From Cheilinus undulatus (Eukaryota; Chordata; Actinopteri; Labriformes; Labridae): 64,000 bases of DNA. Both the position numbers and the translations under genes were made by a program. The notes under the pieces are model-generated. The model was given only the letters and a program-made list of their open reading frames with translations, was not told the DNA's origin and did no database searches. The first letter of the stretch is position 1. Each line of letters starts with the position of its first letter. The stretch lies in contig NC_054866.1 of assembly GCF_018320785.1 (NCBI RefSeq), positions 14,803,885-14,867,884 of the forward strand, in the 5' to 3' direction. Shown one piece after another: positions 53,201 through 62,132 of the stretch.

Positions 53201-55019
53201 ATGTCTGTTTTACAACTAAAACCAACTCAAATGTGTCACTAAAAATCCATGAATCACAAACAGATGTTTTGCATGTCCACAGAATTGACCCCTGAAAACC
53301 CAGTGAATGGTTTCTCCTAGTTGTGGCTTAATGCTGACATCAATTTATGTGTGTTGGATCAGTAGCATTCGTGCTAGCGTCCTGGCTAAGAGTAACTTAA
53401 TTTTTGGAGGTTGAAAAGTTTGTCAAGCTGTTAATGGATTCAGATGTCTTTTAATTCCTTTTCATCACTGTTTCTGCCCATTTTGCTGTATTTGTTTCCA
53501 CATGAAACCCATTTGTAGCACTTTTTTTTTGCTACTTTTTAACCTTTTCACTAATTAAGCTTCCTATCTTAAACTGATTTTCGCCATTTTAACTGCCCAT
53601 TTTTGCCATGTTTTTCATTTCTTAACCCATAATTGTGGCTTTATCACATTTTTTTGCCTCTTCAACCTTTTTTGCAAACCTTGCAAAGCAGATTTGCCTG
53701 TTTCTGTGTTTCTCACTGGCGAATCCATCTTAGAGCGCTCCCATCTGAACCGTTTGGGCCCAGTTAGAAAGTGACAGGACCAATCAGCGACAAGGGGCAG
53801 TATTTTCAGGCGCGGCGGAGTCGGGATGTAAGCAAACAGCAACAAGAGGCCGGTGCAATTATGGCGGAAGAGGTTAGGTGGATGCTGCTAAAGCGCCAGT
53901 TTTTATCAGAACTTGACATTTCTTTGTAAAAGAAGAACAAGGAACAGCACTGAGTTGTTTTCTTTTCAAAAACGACAAAAGTCGTGTACTGACATGTCTA
54001 GTCGTTATGCAGTTCTGTACGGAATTTACTCCTCGGTAGCGGCTACGTCACATGTTTTGTTGCTCTGATTGGCCTGTAAAAATGTGACAGAACATTCATC
54101 CAATCACCCTCTGAGTTTCTATTCAAAATCTCTGCCCTTTCCTAAACACTGTCTATGAGAGGTTTACAAGATAGATATGTGAAACAAATCCATCCAGCGT
54201 GTCAGGTTATATTTTGGCCACTTTTTAACCACTTTTCATCACTTTTTTCCACCAGTGTTTTAACCCTCTTTTAAGCCGTTTTTGCAGAAAAAAAAAGAAA
54301 AAAAATCCCTTTAAGTTATTTCAGTTCCTTCTACGTTATTCTCTGGTATCTTGAGGTGCCCATTATGCTATGAAGTTTGACATTACATTCCAAATGTTTT
54401 AGTCAAATTTCCCATCCACATTGTTTACAAGTCCAAAAAAGGTCATTCTGTTTTTAGAAAAGGGGTTTACATTTTGAAAAAGGCTATGCTGTATTACCGT
54501 CAAAATGAATGAAATTCTTTTTTTGTTGCTGTTGTTGTTGCTTTGATAGGAGTGGTTATTATTCAGGTTTAATATAAATTATGGTTATCACAGATTAACT
54601 TAAGAATGATTTTCCCAACCTCCGTTGGCCTCCACATTTGCTTGGCCCCAGAACGCTCCCCCCTTATCCCCTCTTTCTGTCTCTCTGATGGCTCATCTGC
54701 AGGTGACAGATGCTACCTTAACACATAGGTTCAAGGTCGTAGCCCAGTTTTTAGCGGTCAGTGTCCTGAGCACCAAAATGTCCACAGCATTAGAGTCTGT
54801 TGAAAACAGTTTGACTTTTTGTACAGTGCCATGCTTTTCAATATCATGTCTTTCTCACTGACCAATCAAAGTCGAGAAGTGCAGGACTTTTTATACTAGC
54901 TTGTTCAACAGAAAAAAGGAGAGAAGGTTACATAATGATTGTTTTGCTCAAGTATGATTAGTTCTCTGTCTCTGCCCACAGGAACTATCCTCTTCATGGG
55001 CCAGATCAACCAGCCTTGA
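37955..55019 (+). CDS. serpine2: Glia-derived nexin / protease nexin-1 (serpin E2), complete coding region, 8 coding exons
   Basis: Secreted serine protease inhibitor of thrombin, urokinase and tPA, bound to heparan sulfate. Exons of 262 (coding), 228, 198, 199, 98, 87, 84 and 38 nt join in frame to 397 residues; human SERPINE2 is close to this length. Residues 1-23 form a signal peptide ([15 protein letters not shown]). Serpin blocks: [20 protein letters not shown]; the basic helix D region [17 protein letters not shown] (heparin site in the family); [38 protein letters not shown]; hinge [14 protein letters not shown] (345-358) with small residues at P9-P15, as an inhibitor needs. The reactive bond is Arg364-Ser365 in LLARSSPPW, giving trypsin-like specificity. 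The C terminus is [14 protein letters not shown] and [16 protein letters not shown] and [12 protein letters not shown] distinguish it from SERPINE1. Intron phases match the inhibitor fold and all junctions are GT-AG. Intron 2 is mostly hAT elements. Confidence 0.97.
38693..39689. mobile_element. Non-autonomous hAT-like element A, SERPINE2 intron 2
   Basis: Left end CAGTGGTGGAAAAAGTAC and right end GTTACTTTCCACCTCAG are imperfect inverted repeats. Flanks TTTGCAGG (38685-38692) and ATTGTAGG (39690-39697) match at six of eight bases, as for an old 8-bp duplication. Copies of the terminal motif recur inside (CAGAGGTGGAAAAGTTACAT at 39519), so the right 170 bases could be a second, shorter copy. 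Non-coding. Confidence 0.65.
39797..40987 (+). mobile_element. Non-autonomous hAT element B with BED-finger remnant
   Basis: Left end TAGGGGTGGGTGTGATTACG and right end GATTCCCACCCCTA, with a perfect 8-bp duplication GTGTTAAC at 39789-39796 and 40988-40995. These are hAT hallmarks. A plus-strand frame at 40725-40850 reads [20 protein letters not shown], then [10 protein letters not shown]. This matches a BED zinc finger (C..C...H) of hAT transposases, with the second His/Cys partly altered. The rest of the transposase is missing. It contains text related to the repeat at 25545-26250. Confidence 0.88.
41219..42411. mobile_element. Non-autonomous hAT-type element C
   Basis: Left end TGAGCCCGACCGATATGG and right end CAATAAATCGGTCGGGCTCT are inverted repeats. 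The flanks TTTCAAGT at 41211-41218 and 42413-42420 are identical, an 8-bp duplication. The ends are followed by repeated CCGATA/ATATTGG text. The interior includes AAAAAGTCGCTAGATTTGTC and TCGCTAAGTTGGCAACACTG, with no transposase. The two open frames near 41844-42206 and 42065-42418 are incidental. Confidence 0.85.
42740..42967 (+). CDS. serpine2: SERPINE2 coding exon 2
   Basis: Encodes [19 protein letters not shown] to [11 protein letters not shown]. Donor GTGGGA. Confidence 0.96.
43615..43812 (+). CDS. serpine2: SERPINE2 coding exon 3
   Basis: Encodes [19 protein letters not shown] to [10 protein letters not shown]. Acceptor TATCCAG, donor GTGAGT. Confidence 0.96.
44618..44936 (+). repeat. 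Dispersed repeat R2, plus copy
   Basis: Runs from ACCTCTGCCAAGGAGGTTAT, through a (TTAG/GGTT)n tetranucleotide part, AGTTATGGACGGATTTTGAA and CAGGAAATGTCAGAAATGGC, to GAGGTCTGCGCTCTCTGAGT. Inverted copies lie at 48764-48890 and 49216-49445. Common fish repeat form; class unknown. Confidence 0.8.
44937..46240. other. SERPINE2 intron 4 (coding introns counted from 38217 as 2), AT-rich stretch
   Basis: No repeat identified apart from a short (GAATA)n run near 45160-45180. Nothing coding. Confidence 0.4.
46247..46581. mobile_element. hAT-type MITE in the 43813-50587 intron
   Basis: Left TATTGGTTTTCAACCTGGGG and right TAGGTTGGGAACCATTG are the inverted CAGTGGTTCTCAACC-type ends of a widespread hAT family. 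Flanks ATCTAGTG and ATATACTG agree at six of eight bases. Interior GGTCCGGGACCCC and GGTCCTGGGGGTCC are typical. 335 bases, non-coding. Confidence 0.75.
46590..48763. other. Unassigned intron stretch
   Basis: Short open frames only (for example 47508-47768 minus). No repeat or gene recognised. Confidence 0.35.
48764..48890 (-). repeat. Dispersed repeat R2, minus copy, truncated
   Basis: GAAAAGCACTCAAACAGC, ACCTCCGCCATTAGCCCTAT and AGAATCCTTTAAAAACATTC are the complement of the R2 3' end. Ends at about 48890 (CTAATTCGCAG). Confidence 0.75.
49216..49445 (-). repeat. Dispersed repeat R2, minus copy 2
   Basis: ACCTCTGGCATTAGCCCTAT, GACATTTCCTGAAAATTTAA and CCATAACTTTTGAGTTGTGT, then an (ACCA)n tract at 49405-49438. 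Complement of the plus copy over most of its length. Confidence 0.8.
49796..50102 (+). mobile_element. tRNA-derived SINE (family S1)
   Basis: The head GTGGTTCAGTTGGTACAGCC gives a tRNA A box (TGGTTCAGTTGG) and GGTGGTTCAATCCCCAGCC a B box (GGTTCAATCCC), correctly spaced for RNA polymerase III. A body with ATGTCCTTGGGTAAGACATT follows, then GTGTGAATGTGGAGTGGATG and a tail AAGGCTTTTCATGGTAATTA then ATAAATAAAAG. This is a common fish SINE layout. Confidence 0.85.
50588..50786 (+). CDS. serpine2: SERPINE2 coding exon 4
   Basis: Encodes [20 protein letters not shown] to TRKVRLLIP. Donor GTAAGT. Confidence 0.96.
50815..51310 (-). mobile_element. Tc1-like fragment, minus orientation
   Basis: TGCACTCAGTGATTGGTTGA, CATGGCACGGACAGTCAGCC and GTTGTTCCACTGTGTTTGAT are Tc1 text of the 31111-32272 family. 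The left terminal repeat is decayed (CAGCTCAAAAAATGTGAATA). Very diverged; sits just after SERPINE2 coding exon 4. Confidence 0.65.
51647..51744 (+). CDS. serpine2: SERPINE2 coding exon 5
   Basis: Encodes [20 protein letters not shown] to AKADFRHI. Acceptor GTCTGCAG, donor GTGAGT. Confidence 0.96.
52125..52285 (-). mobile_element. tRNA-like SINE family S2, copy c
   Basis: On the minus strand, CCAGATGGCCTAGTTGTTAT gives an A-box-like part and GTGGGCTCAAGTCC a B-box-like part. The distal end has TTTATTGATAGAGGAGGACA on the plus strand. Directed opposite to SERPINE2. Confidence 0.65.
52373..52459 (+). CDS. serpine2: SERPINE2 coding exon 6 (hinge)
   Basis: Encodes [20 protein letters not shown] and GTKAAAAT, the reactive-loop hinge. 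Donor GTGAGT. Confidence 0.96.
52592..52675 (+). CDS. serpine2: SERPINE2 coding exon 7 (reactive bond)
   Basis: Encodes [20 protein letters not shown] and FIRHKPT. Contains Arg364-Ser365. Donor GTAACT. Confidence 0.96.
53450..53675 (+). repeat. T-rich minisatellite (module M1, copy 2, left part)
   Basis: TTCTGCCCATTTTGCTGTAT, GCTACTTTTTAACCTTTTCA and AACTGCCCATTTTTGCCATG are the same type of units as at 36855-37435. Interrupted at about 53680 by another element and resumed at 54215. Confidence 0.7.
53680..54212 (+). mobile_element. Inserted element with helicase-ORF-like start (MITE-like)
   Basis: Inserted in module M1 copy 2. Left GTTTCTCACTGGCGAATCCA and right GAAACAAATCCATCCAGCGT have weak inverted similarity. 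GCAATTATGGCGGAAGAGG opens a frame [20 protein letters not shown] that stops within about 20 codons. It resembles the N terminus of a RecQ-like helicase gene carried in many fish copies; I am not certain of this. CCAATCAGCGACAAGGGGCA and CTGATTGGCCTGTAAAAATG flank it. Non-autonomous now. Confidence 0.55.
54215..54605 (+). repeat. Module M1, copy 2, right part and tail
   Basis: GGCCACTTTTTAACCACTTT, then the tail with ATTATGCTATGAAGTTTGAC, GATAGGAGTGGTTATTATTC and GGTTATCACAGATTAACTT, matching 37436-37725. Confidence 0.75.
54982..55019 (+). CDS. serpine2: SERPINE2 last coding exon
   Basis: Encodes [11 protein letters not shown] and a TGA stop at 55017-55019. Acceptor CTGCCCACAG. Confidence 0.96.
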
Positions 55020-55531
55020 GCCCAGACTTGCTGGCCAGCCCCTGGTAGCATCATAGGCCAGTATGGGAAATACTTCTACACTGCCATGCATGAACACAGA
55101 CATCCATATAAACACATACACACAAACTCTGCTGTAGACTTATGTACAGTGTGGACATATGATGTTATTTGTTTTAAGTATGCTTTTTATGTTATCTGTT
55201 TTCTGTAACTATAACATGATTTAAAAATGGTCTGCTGACTAAATTTTTCCAGCCTTTTTAATTTTTTTAATACTTTTTGAATTTATCACATTTTTTAAGA
55301 CTTTGAATGTCCAATTGTGTATTTTCTCAGTTCTGGAGTAAGATAAGTTTGGTTGTCATGTCATTGTTTCAGTGTTACAGTTCTTCATTTTAAGTCAGGT
55401 CACTCCAGTCTGTTAAGTTTCACTTCTAAGTTATGGCAGCATGTAAGATGCCTTTCATCCAGCTTCTGTAAAATGATTGTTTCCCTTATTAAGGAAGTCT
55501 TTTGTTTTCATTCTGCCATTATATTTGATTG

Positions 55532-55537
55532 AATAAA
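55532..55537 (+). terminator. serpine2: SERPINE2 polyadenylation signal AATAAA
   Basis: AATAAA about 510 bases after the stop, the first canonical one. The intervening 3' UTR (55020-55531) has no open frame of note. Confidence 0.8.
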
Positions 55538-55604
55538 TACACGTTTATAACATCAGTGATTTGGCTCACTTATTTTTGGGAAGGAGATTTAGAAATTATT
55601 CAAT

Positions 55605-55720
55605 TGATGGACAAGCTGGGTTAGTTTTTGTGACCTCAGAAATCTAATCAATTCACCATCAAGTCCAAGGTAGGTTTATGCCAAATATGATTAAGGTCCT
55701 TAATGCTCAGAAAAGATTTT
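55605..55720 (+). repeat. Dispersed repeat R1, copy f
   Basis: TGACCTCAGAAATCTAATCA then ATTCACCATCAAGTCCAAGG, R1 core text. Confidence 0.5.
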
Positions 55721-56710
55721 GAGCCTCACAGATTTAAGGTAGAAATACAAATCAAGCATCCCTTTTAGTGCAGGCTTATGTGCCACTGGCTGATTGAGGT
55801 GACTGAAACTTTAGCTTGAGTCCATGAAGGAGGGAGAGAGAAACAGCTGAGTGGTTCAAATAAGACATCTTTAAGAGTGGAGACATAAATTCTACTTTGA
55901 ATTGGTTTAACAAAAGGGCAAGAATTCGATGGTGAAATGTAAACTGTGCCAAGGCCAGAAAGTACTCTCCATGCCCGCGAACGCCACACAAAATCTTTCC
56001 CAACACCTGCAAAGGCAACATACTAACACAAAGCTAGAAGCTAAAGACCCCTAGAGCACAAGTAAAGGCAGCCTTACACCTACACTTTTCCTCCAATTTC
56101 AAAGTCGTAGACAAAATTCCAAAGTTGGAGTAAAATCATGGGAGTCTTGCTAAAGTCACAGCTCACTCCCATTGTCTCAGTTGCTGGGTGTACGGTGGTC
56201 ATAACTTGGTTTTAGCCGTTTTAAGGCCGTCTTTCTTCAGTCTTGGGGTTACAATAATATCAAATGTGTTTGATGTTGTCATAAGTCTTAAGTCTGGTCA
56301 TATGAGAATTGTGTTTCTCAGTGACGCGACCGTTGTCCATGACCAATGGGAGCCAGTGTTGTGTCTAAGCACATTAATTCACTTCATTCATCAAAATATG
56401 AATGTGAGCGTGGATCATTCTAGAGCTGCTGAATGTAGGTGCAGGACTCAAGAGATGGAAAACCCTGTTAGTGTTTATTGTTGTTTGATAATGTGTGCAG
56501 GGAGTTTAGCTGGGATTTATCTGTAACCTGTGCAGAGCAGAGGAGGGGTTTCTATTTCTGAAAATGATGTCATGTGTGTGATTTCAGTGTAATACAAATT
56601 GTGTGATTTATTTCCCATGAGTGTAATTTGCAGTGCCTCCAGTAGAGGGGGTTAACATTCCGTGTTACAAAGTTGTGACTGAAACTAGACCCTAATCTGA
56701 CACAACAGTG
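55721..56710. other. SERPINE2-WDFY1 spacer, first part
   Basis: Possibly an old DNA element (AGCCTTACACCTACACTTTT start near 56070). Not resolved; the 112-residue frame at 56188-56526 lacks family features. Confidence 0.3.
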
Positions 56711-56714
56711 ATGT

Positions 56715-58760
56715 GGATAATGTTTTATTTTTATTTTATTTAATCTTTATTATTCCAGGTTAGTCCCATTTAAATCAAAGATCTCTTTTTCAAGGGAGAC
56801 CTGATCAAGAATAGCAGCAATACACATGCGCTCAACCTCAAAACAATACACAATAAATGTGAACAATAATAAAATAATTTTCAGTTAAAACAGTGGCATT
56901 TGGAGGGTTTGCAATTGAGAGGTTTCACTTAAGATTTAACATTTAAACTCACCAAGTTTTGCAGTTAAACATCAGTCTGCAGATTATTCCACGCAAAAGG
57001 AAGAGAAAACCTAAAAGCTCTCTTTCCCAGCTCAGTTCTGACTTTAGGAACAATAAACTGCACAAAATTAAACAAACGCAAGGTAAAAAAGTTGACTCAA
57101 CCGGTCTATTTTTTAACATAAAAAGAGAAACAGGGCTTGTTTCTGTAAAAAAGCCAAGTAAGACTTTAAGTTTTCATCTAGTAAGAACCCTAGATAGTTA
57201 AAAGAGGACACCAGCTCAATTTCTTGACCGTCTTTAGGAACAGTTTTCTCAGATAGAGATCTTTTAGCTGCACTTGGGGATGTATAGAACATGAGTTTAG
57301 TTTTATCTGCATTTAGAACAAGTTGCAGCTGGCTGATCTGATCTTGTACTAGATCAACAGCATGCTGAAGATTTACAAAAGCTTGTGCAGGTGCAGGTGC
57401 AACAGCAATAGAAAACCACATCATCAGCATAAAAGTGAAAATAAGCATTTGGAGCGTTCTGTCCATGAAAATTAATATATCAATATAGTGAATAAGAGTG
57501 GTCCCAAAACTCAACATTGAGGGACCCCCTTATGGATTTTTAGTACCTCAGATGCATCAACCTCTTAATGAACAGCCTGGGCTCTGCTACTGAGAAAGTT
57601 TGTGAACCACCCAACGGCATGGTCTGTGAACCCAGTAGTTTTTAGATGGTCCAATAAAATCCTGTGGTCTACAGTGTCAAAGGCCTTAGAGAAATCTATA
57701 AAGAGAAACACACAACGCTGTTTCTTATTCAAGGCCTCAAGAATATCATTATTAACTTTTATCACAGCAGTAGTAGTGCAGTCTTAATTTTCTAAAGCCT
57801 GACTGAAAGCTTGACAGGACAGAACTTGTAGCCAGGTATTCTTTCACCTGATCACTGACCAAGGTTTGGAGCACTTCAGATAGCACTGGATGTTTTAATA
57901 TTGGTTGATAATTATTTGAAACAGTTTGATTTCCTCTGTTGAAAAAAGGGGATTACAAAGGCCGATTTTCAGATCACAGGAATTTTATTTTCGCTAAAAG
58001 ATGGATAAAAAATATGACAAGGTGATTCAGCAATGAATTCTGATGTGAGCTTAAAAAGAAGGGCTCCAAATTGTCTGGGCCAGCTGGTTTATGTTTTTTC
58101 CAGAGCTGCCAAAACAGCAGATACAGTAAAAGGAGTGTCACATCTGGTCTCTTCAGTAATTGAAGAAACCTGGGGGTATTTTTCAGGTTGAAATAAAAGT
58201 CCAGAGGAAATAAAATGTTAATTAAATGAATTCAGTATGTCAGTTTTATTTGTGACTCTGTGGTCATCCATGAGAATGCTGGTTGGAAAGTTAGCAGATT
58301 TACAGTTGTTAAAGAGACTCAATTATGCTCCAGAACTTTTTGGGGTTATTTAGGCTCTCTGCTGTCAAAGACAAATAAAATTCAGCTTTGGATTTTTGAA
58401 CAACAGATGTGAATCTATTTCTCAGCAGCCTAAAACAAAGCCAATCAGATTCTCTTGCAGACTTGTATAACCTTGCCCAAGCCGAGTTATGGTCATGCAG
58501 TAGGTCTGAAAGTTGTCTAGAAAACCAAGGGTTGTCATGCCTTTGATTCTAAACCTACAAATGAGGGCATGCTTATTCACAGTCTTATTAAAAATCTTCA
58601 TAAAAATAATTCCATGCAAGTTCAACATCATCAAAAAGGGGACTCTGTCCCAGCAAAAGTTACTCAAAGCTGCTCAACCAAGTTTTTCAAAGTGCTTATC
58701 TCAATAAAACGAGACATACTCCTCGGTATCTTTGTATCTCAAACAACAGCAATCACACAA
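56715..58760 (-). mobile_element. 5'-truncated non-LTR retrotransposon (LINE), broken reverse transcriptase
   Basis: Read on the minus strand from 58760: CRFRIKGMTTLGFLDN with shifted frames of a linker region, then the reverse transcriptase. CVFLFIDFSKAFDTVDHRIL (57713-57654 region) is RT motif A with the catalytic Asp. AYFHFYADDVVF (YADD at 57431-57420) is motif C. LVLNADKTKLMFYTSPSA and SFNYLGFLLDENL follow (thumb). Frameshifts and stops break it, and no endonuclease is visible. The 3' end is AAAGATCTCTTTTTCAAGGG plus TTTAATCTTTATTATTCCAG on the plus strand. Clade is likely L2/jockey-like; uncertain. Confidence 0.88.
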
Positions 58761-58817
58761 TGATTACTAACATCATTCGGAAAAACACCAGAGGATCATT
58801 TTTACTTGGCATATTTG

Positions 58818-58838
58818 TCAAAAAAAAAAAAAAAAAAA
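58818..58838 (+). repeat. Poly-A tract
   Basis: Run of about 19 A after CATATTTGTC. Near the LINE 5' side, so not its tail. Confidence 0.85.
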
Positions 58839-58859
58839 TAAGACCCTGTACGTGTTTTT

Positions 58860-59545
58860 ACATGTGGTAAACTCTCTGTATCAATCTCCTCACCCCATTT
58901 TTAAGAATTGTCTTTTCCATTTTTGCTTTTGTACTTTTGTAGACTTGCATTTGCTGGCTATTTGATGGCTCTGACTTAGCAGTAATTTCTGCAAACAAAC
59001 CCTTGGAACCCACAATGTCAATTACGGCATGTACCACTGACAGATTGAGGAAGTGGCTGACATAACAATGACCAGAAGAGGCTGGGCTGAGGGATAGCAC
59101 AGAGGCACTAATTATAGCCGCACAAGTACTGGCCCTAAGCACTTTTTAAAAAAGATATTTACTTACATAAAGAACATTTAACAACACAAAGATGTCAAGG
59201 ATATAATGTGTACAAAATACATTGATAATGCACATCAACCTCCATAGAACCTCTCTAAAATATGGTCCATATCGATGGCTTTTTTACTTTTTATGTCTTG
59301 ACTCTTGTAGTGTATTGGTGCAATTCTAAATCAAAGTGTTCAACTTTGGGCTTTGAGACTGTGTTTTTCTTTATGTGAATGTAGAAGTTCCCCATTATTA
59401 GAATTAGCTGTATAAAAAAGATATTTCCTTGCCCTTCACCTTGTCTTCACAGTAAATAAAAATGAGCTTTTGTTTAATAAATTCTTTATTACAAAGTAGC
59501 TGAATGTTAAAATTAATTGCAAAAAACTTATGCCTGTATAACTTA
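58860..59545. other. Spacer between LINE and truncated Tc1
   Basis: A minus-strand 94-residue frame (58858-59142) shows no family features. Nothing else seen. Confidence 0.35.
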
Positions 59546-59549
59546 TGTT

Positions 59550-60609
<1,060 letters not shown>

Positions 60610-60646
<37 letters not shown>
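60610..60646 (+). repeat. (AT)n microsatellite
   Basis: About 18 AT units right at the outer end of the Tc1 copy. Confidence 0.95.
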
Positions 60647-60649
<3 letters not shown>

Positions 60650-60650
<1 letters not shown>

Positions 60651-60785
60651 CTTTTTGCCTTTGTTTTTTATAGTAAATCTGAAGAGAGACAGGAAATATG
60701 GGGATGAGAAACACATGCATCAAACATGCACAAAGACCGGTATTAAACCCATGACCAACCTGCTCTCCTTCCCCTGTTTGGGGCA
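60650..60785 (-). mobile_element. tRNA-like SINE family S2, copy d
   Basis: TTTTTTATAGTAAATCTGAA, GAGACAGGAAATATGGGGAT and GGTATTAAACCCATGACC keep the order of the other copies. The A-box side is lost. Confidence 0.45.
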
Positions 60786-60889
60786 GTTGCATCCTTAAAA
60801 TAATAAAGAAAAACAAATAAAATTGGACACATCTAATTAAAGGGTGTAAAACATTGCAATAAAACAATAATATTGAAAAACAAAAAATT

Positions 60890-61640
60890 ACATTTACTTA
60901 AAAGCTAAACTTAAATTTTTAAAGTCATTATGATTTTATAAGAGGTTACAGGGAATCATTCATTTTTATATGATAGTATACATTCCGATTTTTTAATCAG
61001 ACGTAGGCTTTAAAGCATCTATCTAAACGTTAAACTCTCATGAAAATATTGAGGTTTGGGGAGGACTCAGAGAATCTGGCTTTAAAATGCCCACTAAATT
61101 TAACAAAAATATTATGAAACATAAGGATTTATTTTTCGATTCAAATTTGTGATATCTTTTGGTCTTATTAGATAGTATGCTTTGTAGAAATTTCTCTACA
61201 TTATTCTAAATAACTGATGTATACGGGAAATGACAAAATAGACGTATGACTGTCTCAGGCTTATTACCGCAAAAAGTACATTTTACACCTATGCCTGCAG
61301 ATGTGGAAATTTCAGTATTACATGGGTAGATATTATGCAAGATTTTAATTTCATTTGACACACAGAACTGAAAGGGAAATAATCAAGCTTTAGCTTCCCA
61401 TTAGTTTATATTTTCAAGCCATAAATTCCGAACTGCTTTCCCTTTAGGTAACACTTCACCGCACATCGACGATCTCTTCTTATAGGCTATGTATGTGCAT
61501 TTTATTTGTTAGTTTTATAGCCTATCTTTTAAACAAAGAACCTCAATATTGATTTTGATATTTCCTTATGGGAAACGATTTTGGCTTAAAGTTTTTAAAT
61601 AAAGATTTCCACTTTGAAACAGATTTATGAGTTATATTTC
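60890..61640 (-). mobile_element. L1/Tx1-like LINE relic, C-terminal region
   Basis: On the minus strand, about 61349-61211 reads IKILHNIYPCNTEIS, then GVKCTFCGNKPETVIRLF and CHFPYTSV. This is the Cys-rich C-terminal motif (CxFCxxxxETxxHLFxxC form) of L1/Tx1-type ORF2. Upstream and downstream pieces (WKSLFKNLKPKSFP-like) are broken by stops. No RT catalytic motif in this piece. Lies just before WDFY1. Confidence 0.65.
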
Positions 61641-61849
61641 AACCTTCTCAATCCATTCCCGCTTAGATAAACGTTTGCCTCCAACGCTGATGTTACCATT
61701 GTTCCAAATTATATCCTTATGTGGAAAAAAGTGTGAAAATAACATAATTCCCAAGACTGCAAAGCGGGCCCGCGAAATCTTGTTCCAGTTTTTTCCTTGC
61801 AATGACGTCGTCCACTGACCTACTTACCCCGGGGTCAATGCTCCATTTC

Positions 61850-61995
61850 TACCGTATTTTGTCGTTGTTGTTGGGCGCATTCTAGCCGTCATTACGGTAA
61901 TCCTGACAGAGGACCCGGGTGTCAGCTGATCCTCCTTTACTGGCGAGTGAGGAGGAAAATCAGCTGAAGGAAAACACTGCTGGGTACTTATAACC
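61850..61995 (+). promoter_or_regulatory. wdfy1: Probable WDFY1 promoter / 5' UTR
   Basis: CpG dinucleotides and GC content increase from about 61740 to 62150 around the WDFY1 start. No TATA box. Transcription start inferred within this piece. Confidence 0.5.
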
Positions 61996-62132
61996 ATGGC
62001 TGCGGAGATACACTCGAGGCCCCAAACCGCCAGACCTATTCTATTGAACAAGATTGAGGGACACTCGGACACTGTTAATGCAGCCGTTTTAATACCGAAA
62101 GAGGATGGTGTGATCACGGTCAGCGAGGACAG
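61996..62132 (+). CDS. wdfy1: WD repeat and FYVE domain-containing protein 1, first coding exon
   Basis: WDFY1 binds PI3P on early endosomes through its FYVE finger and, in mammals, helps recruit TRIF to TLR3/4. The exon encodes 46 residues: MAAEIHSRPQTARPILLNKI, then EGHSDTVNAAVLIPKEDGVI and TVSEDR. That is the N terminus and first WD40 strand set. IHSRPQ and KIEGH fit WDFY1 better than WDFY2. Start in CCATGG context. Ends in phase 2 before donor GTGAGT. The family is about 410 residues, so only about a tenth is here. Position after SERPINE2 agrees with human 2q36, where the two are near neighbours. The next exon is expected beyond 64000. Confidence 0.93.
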
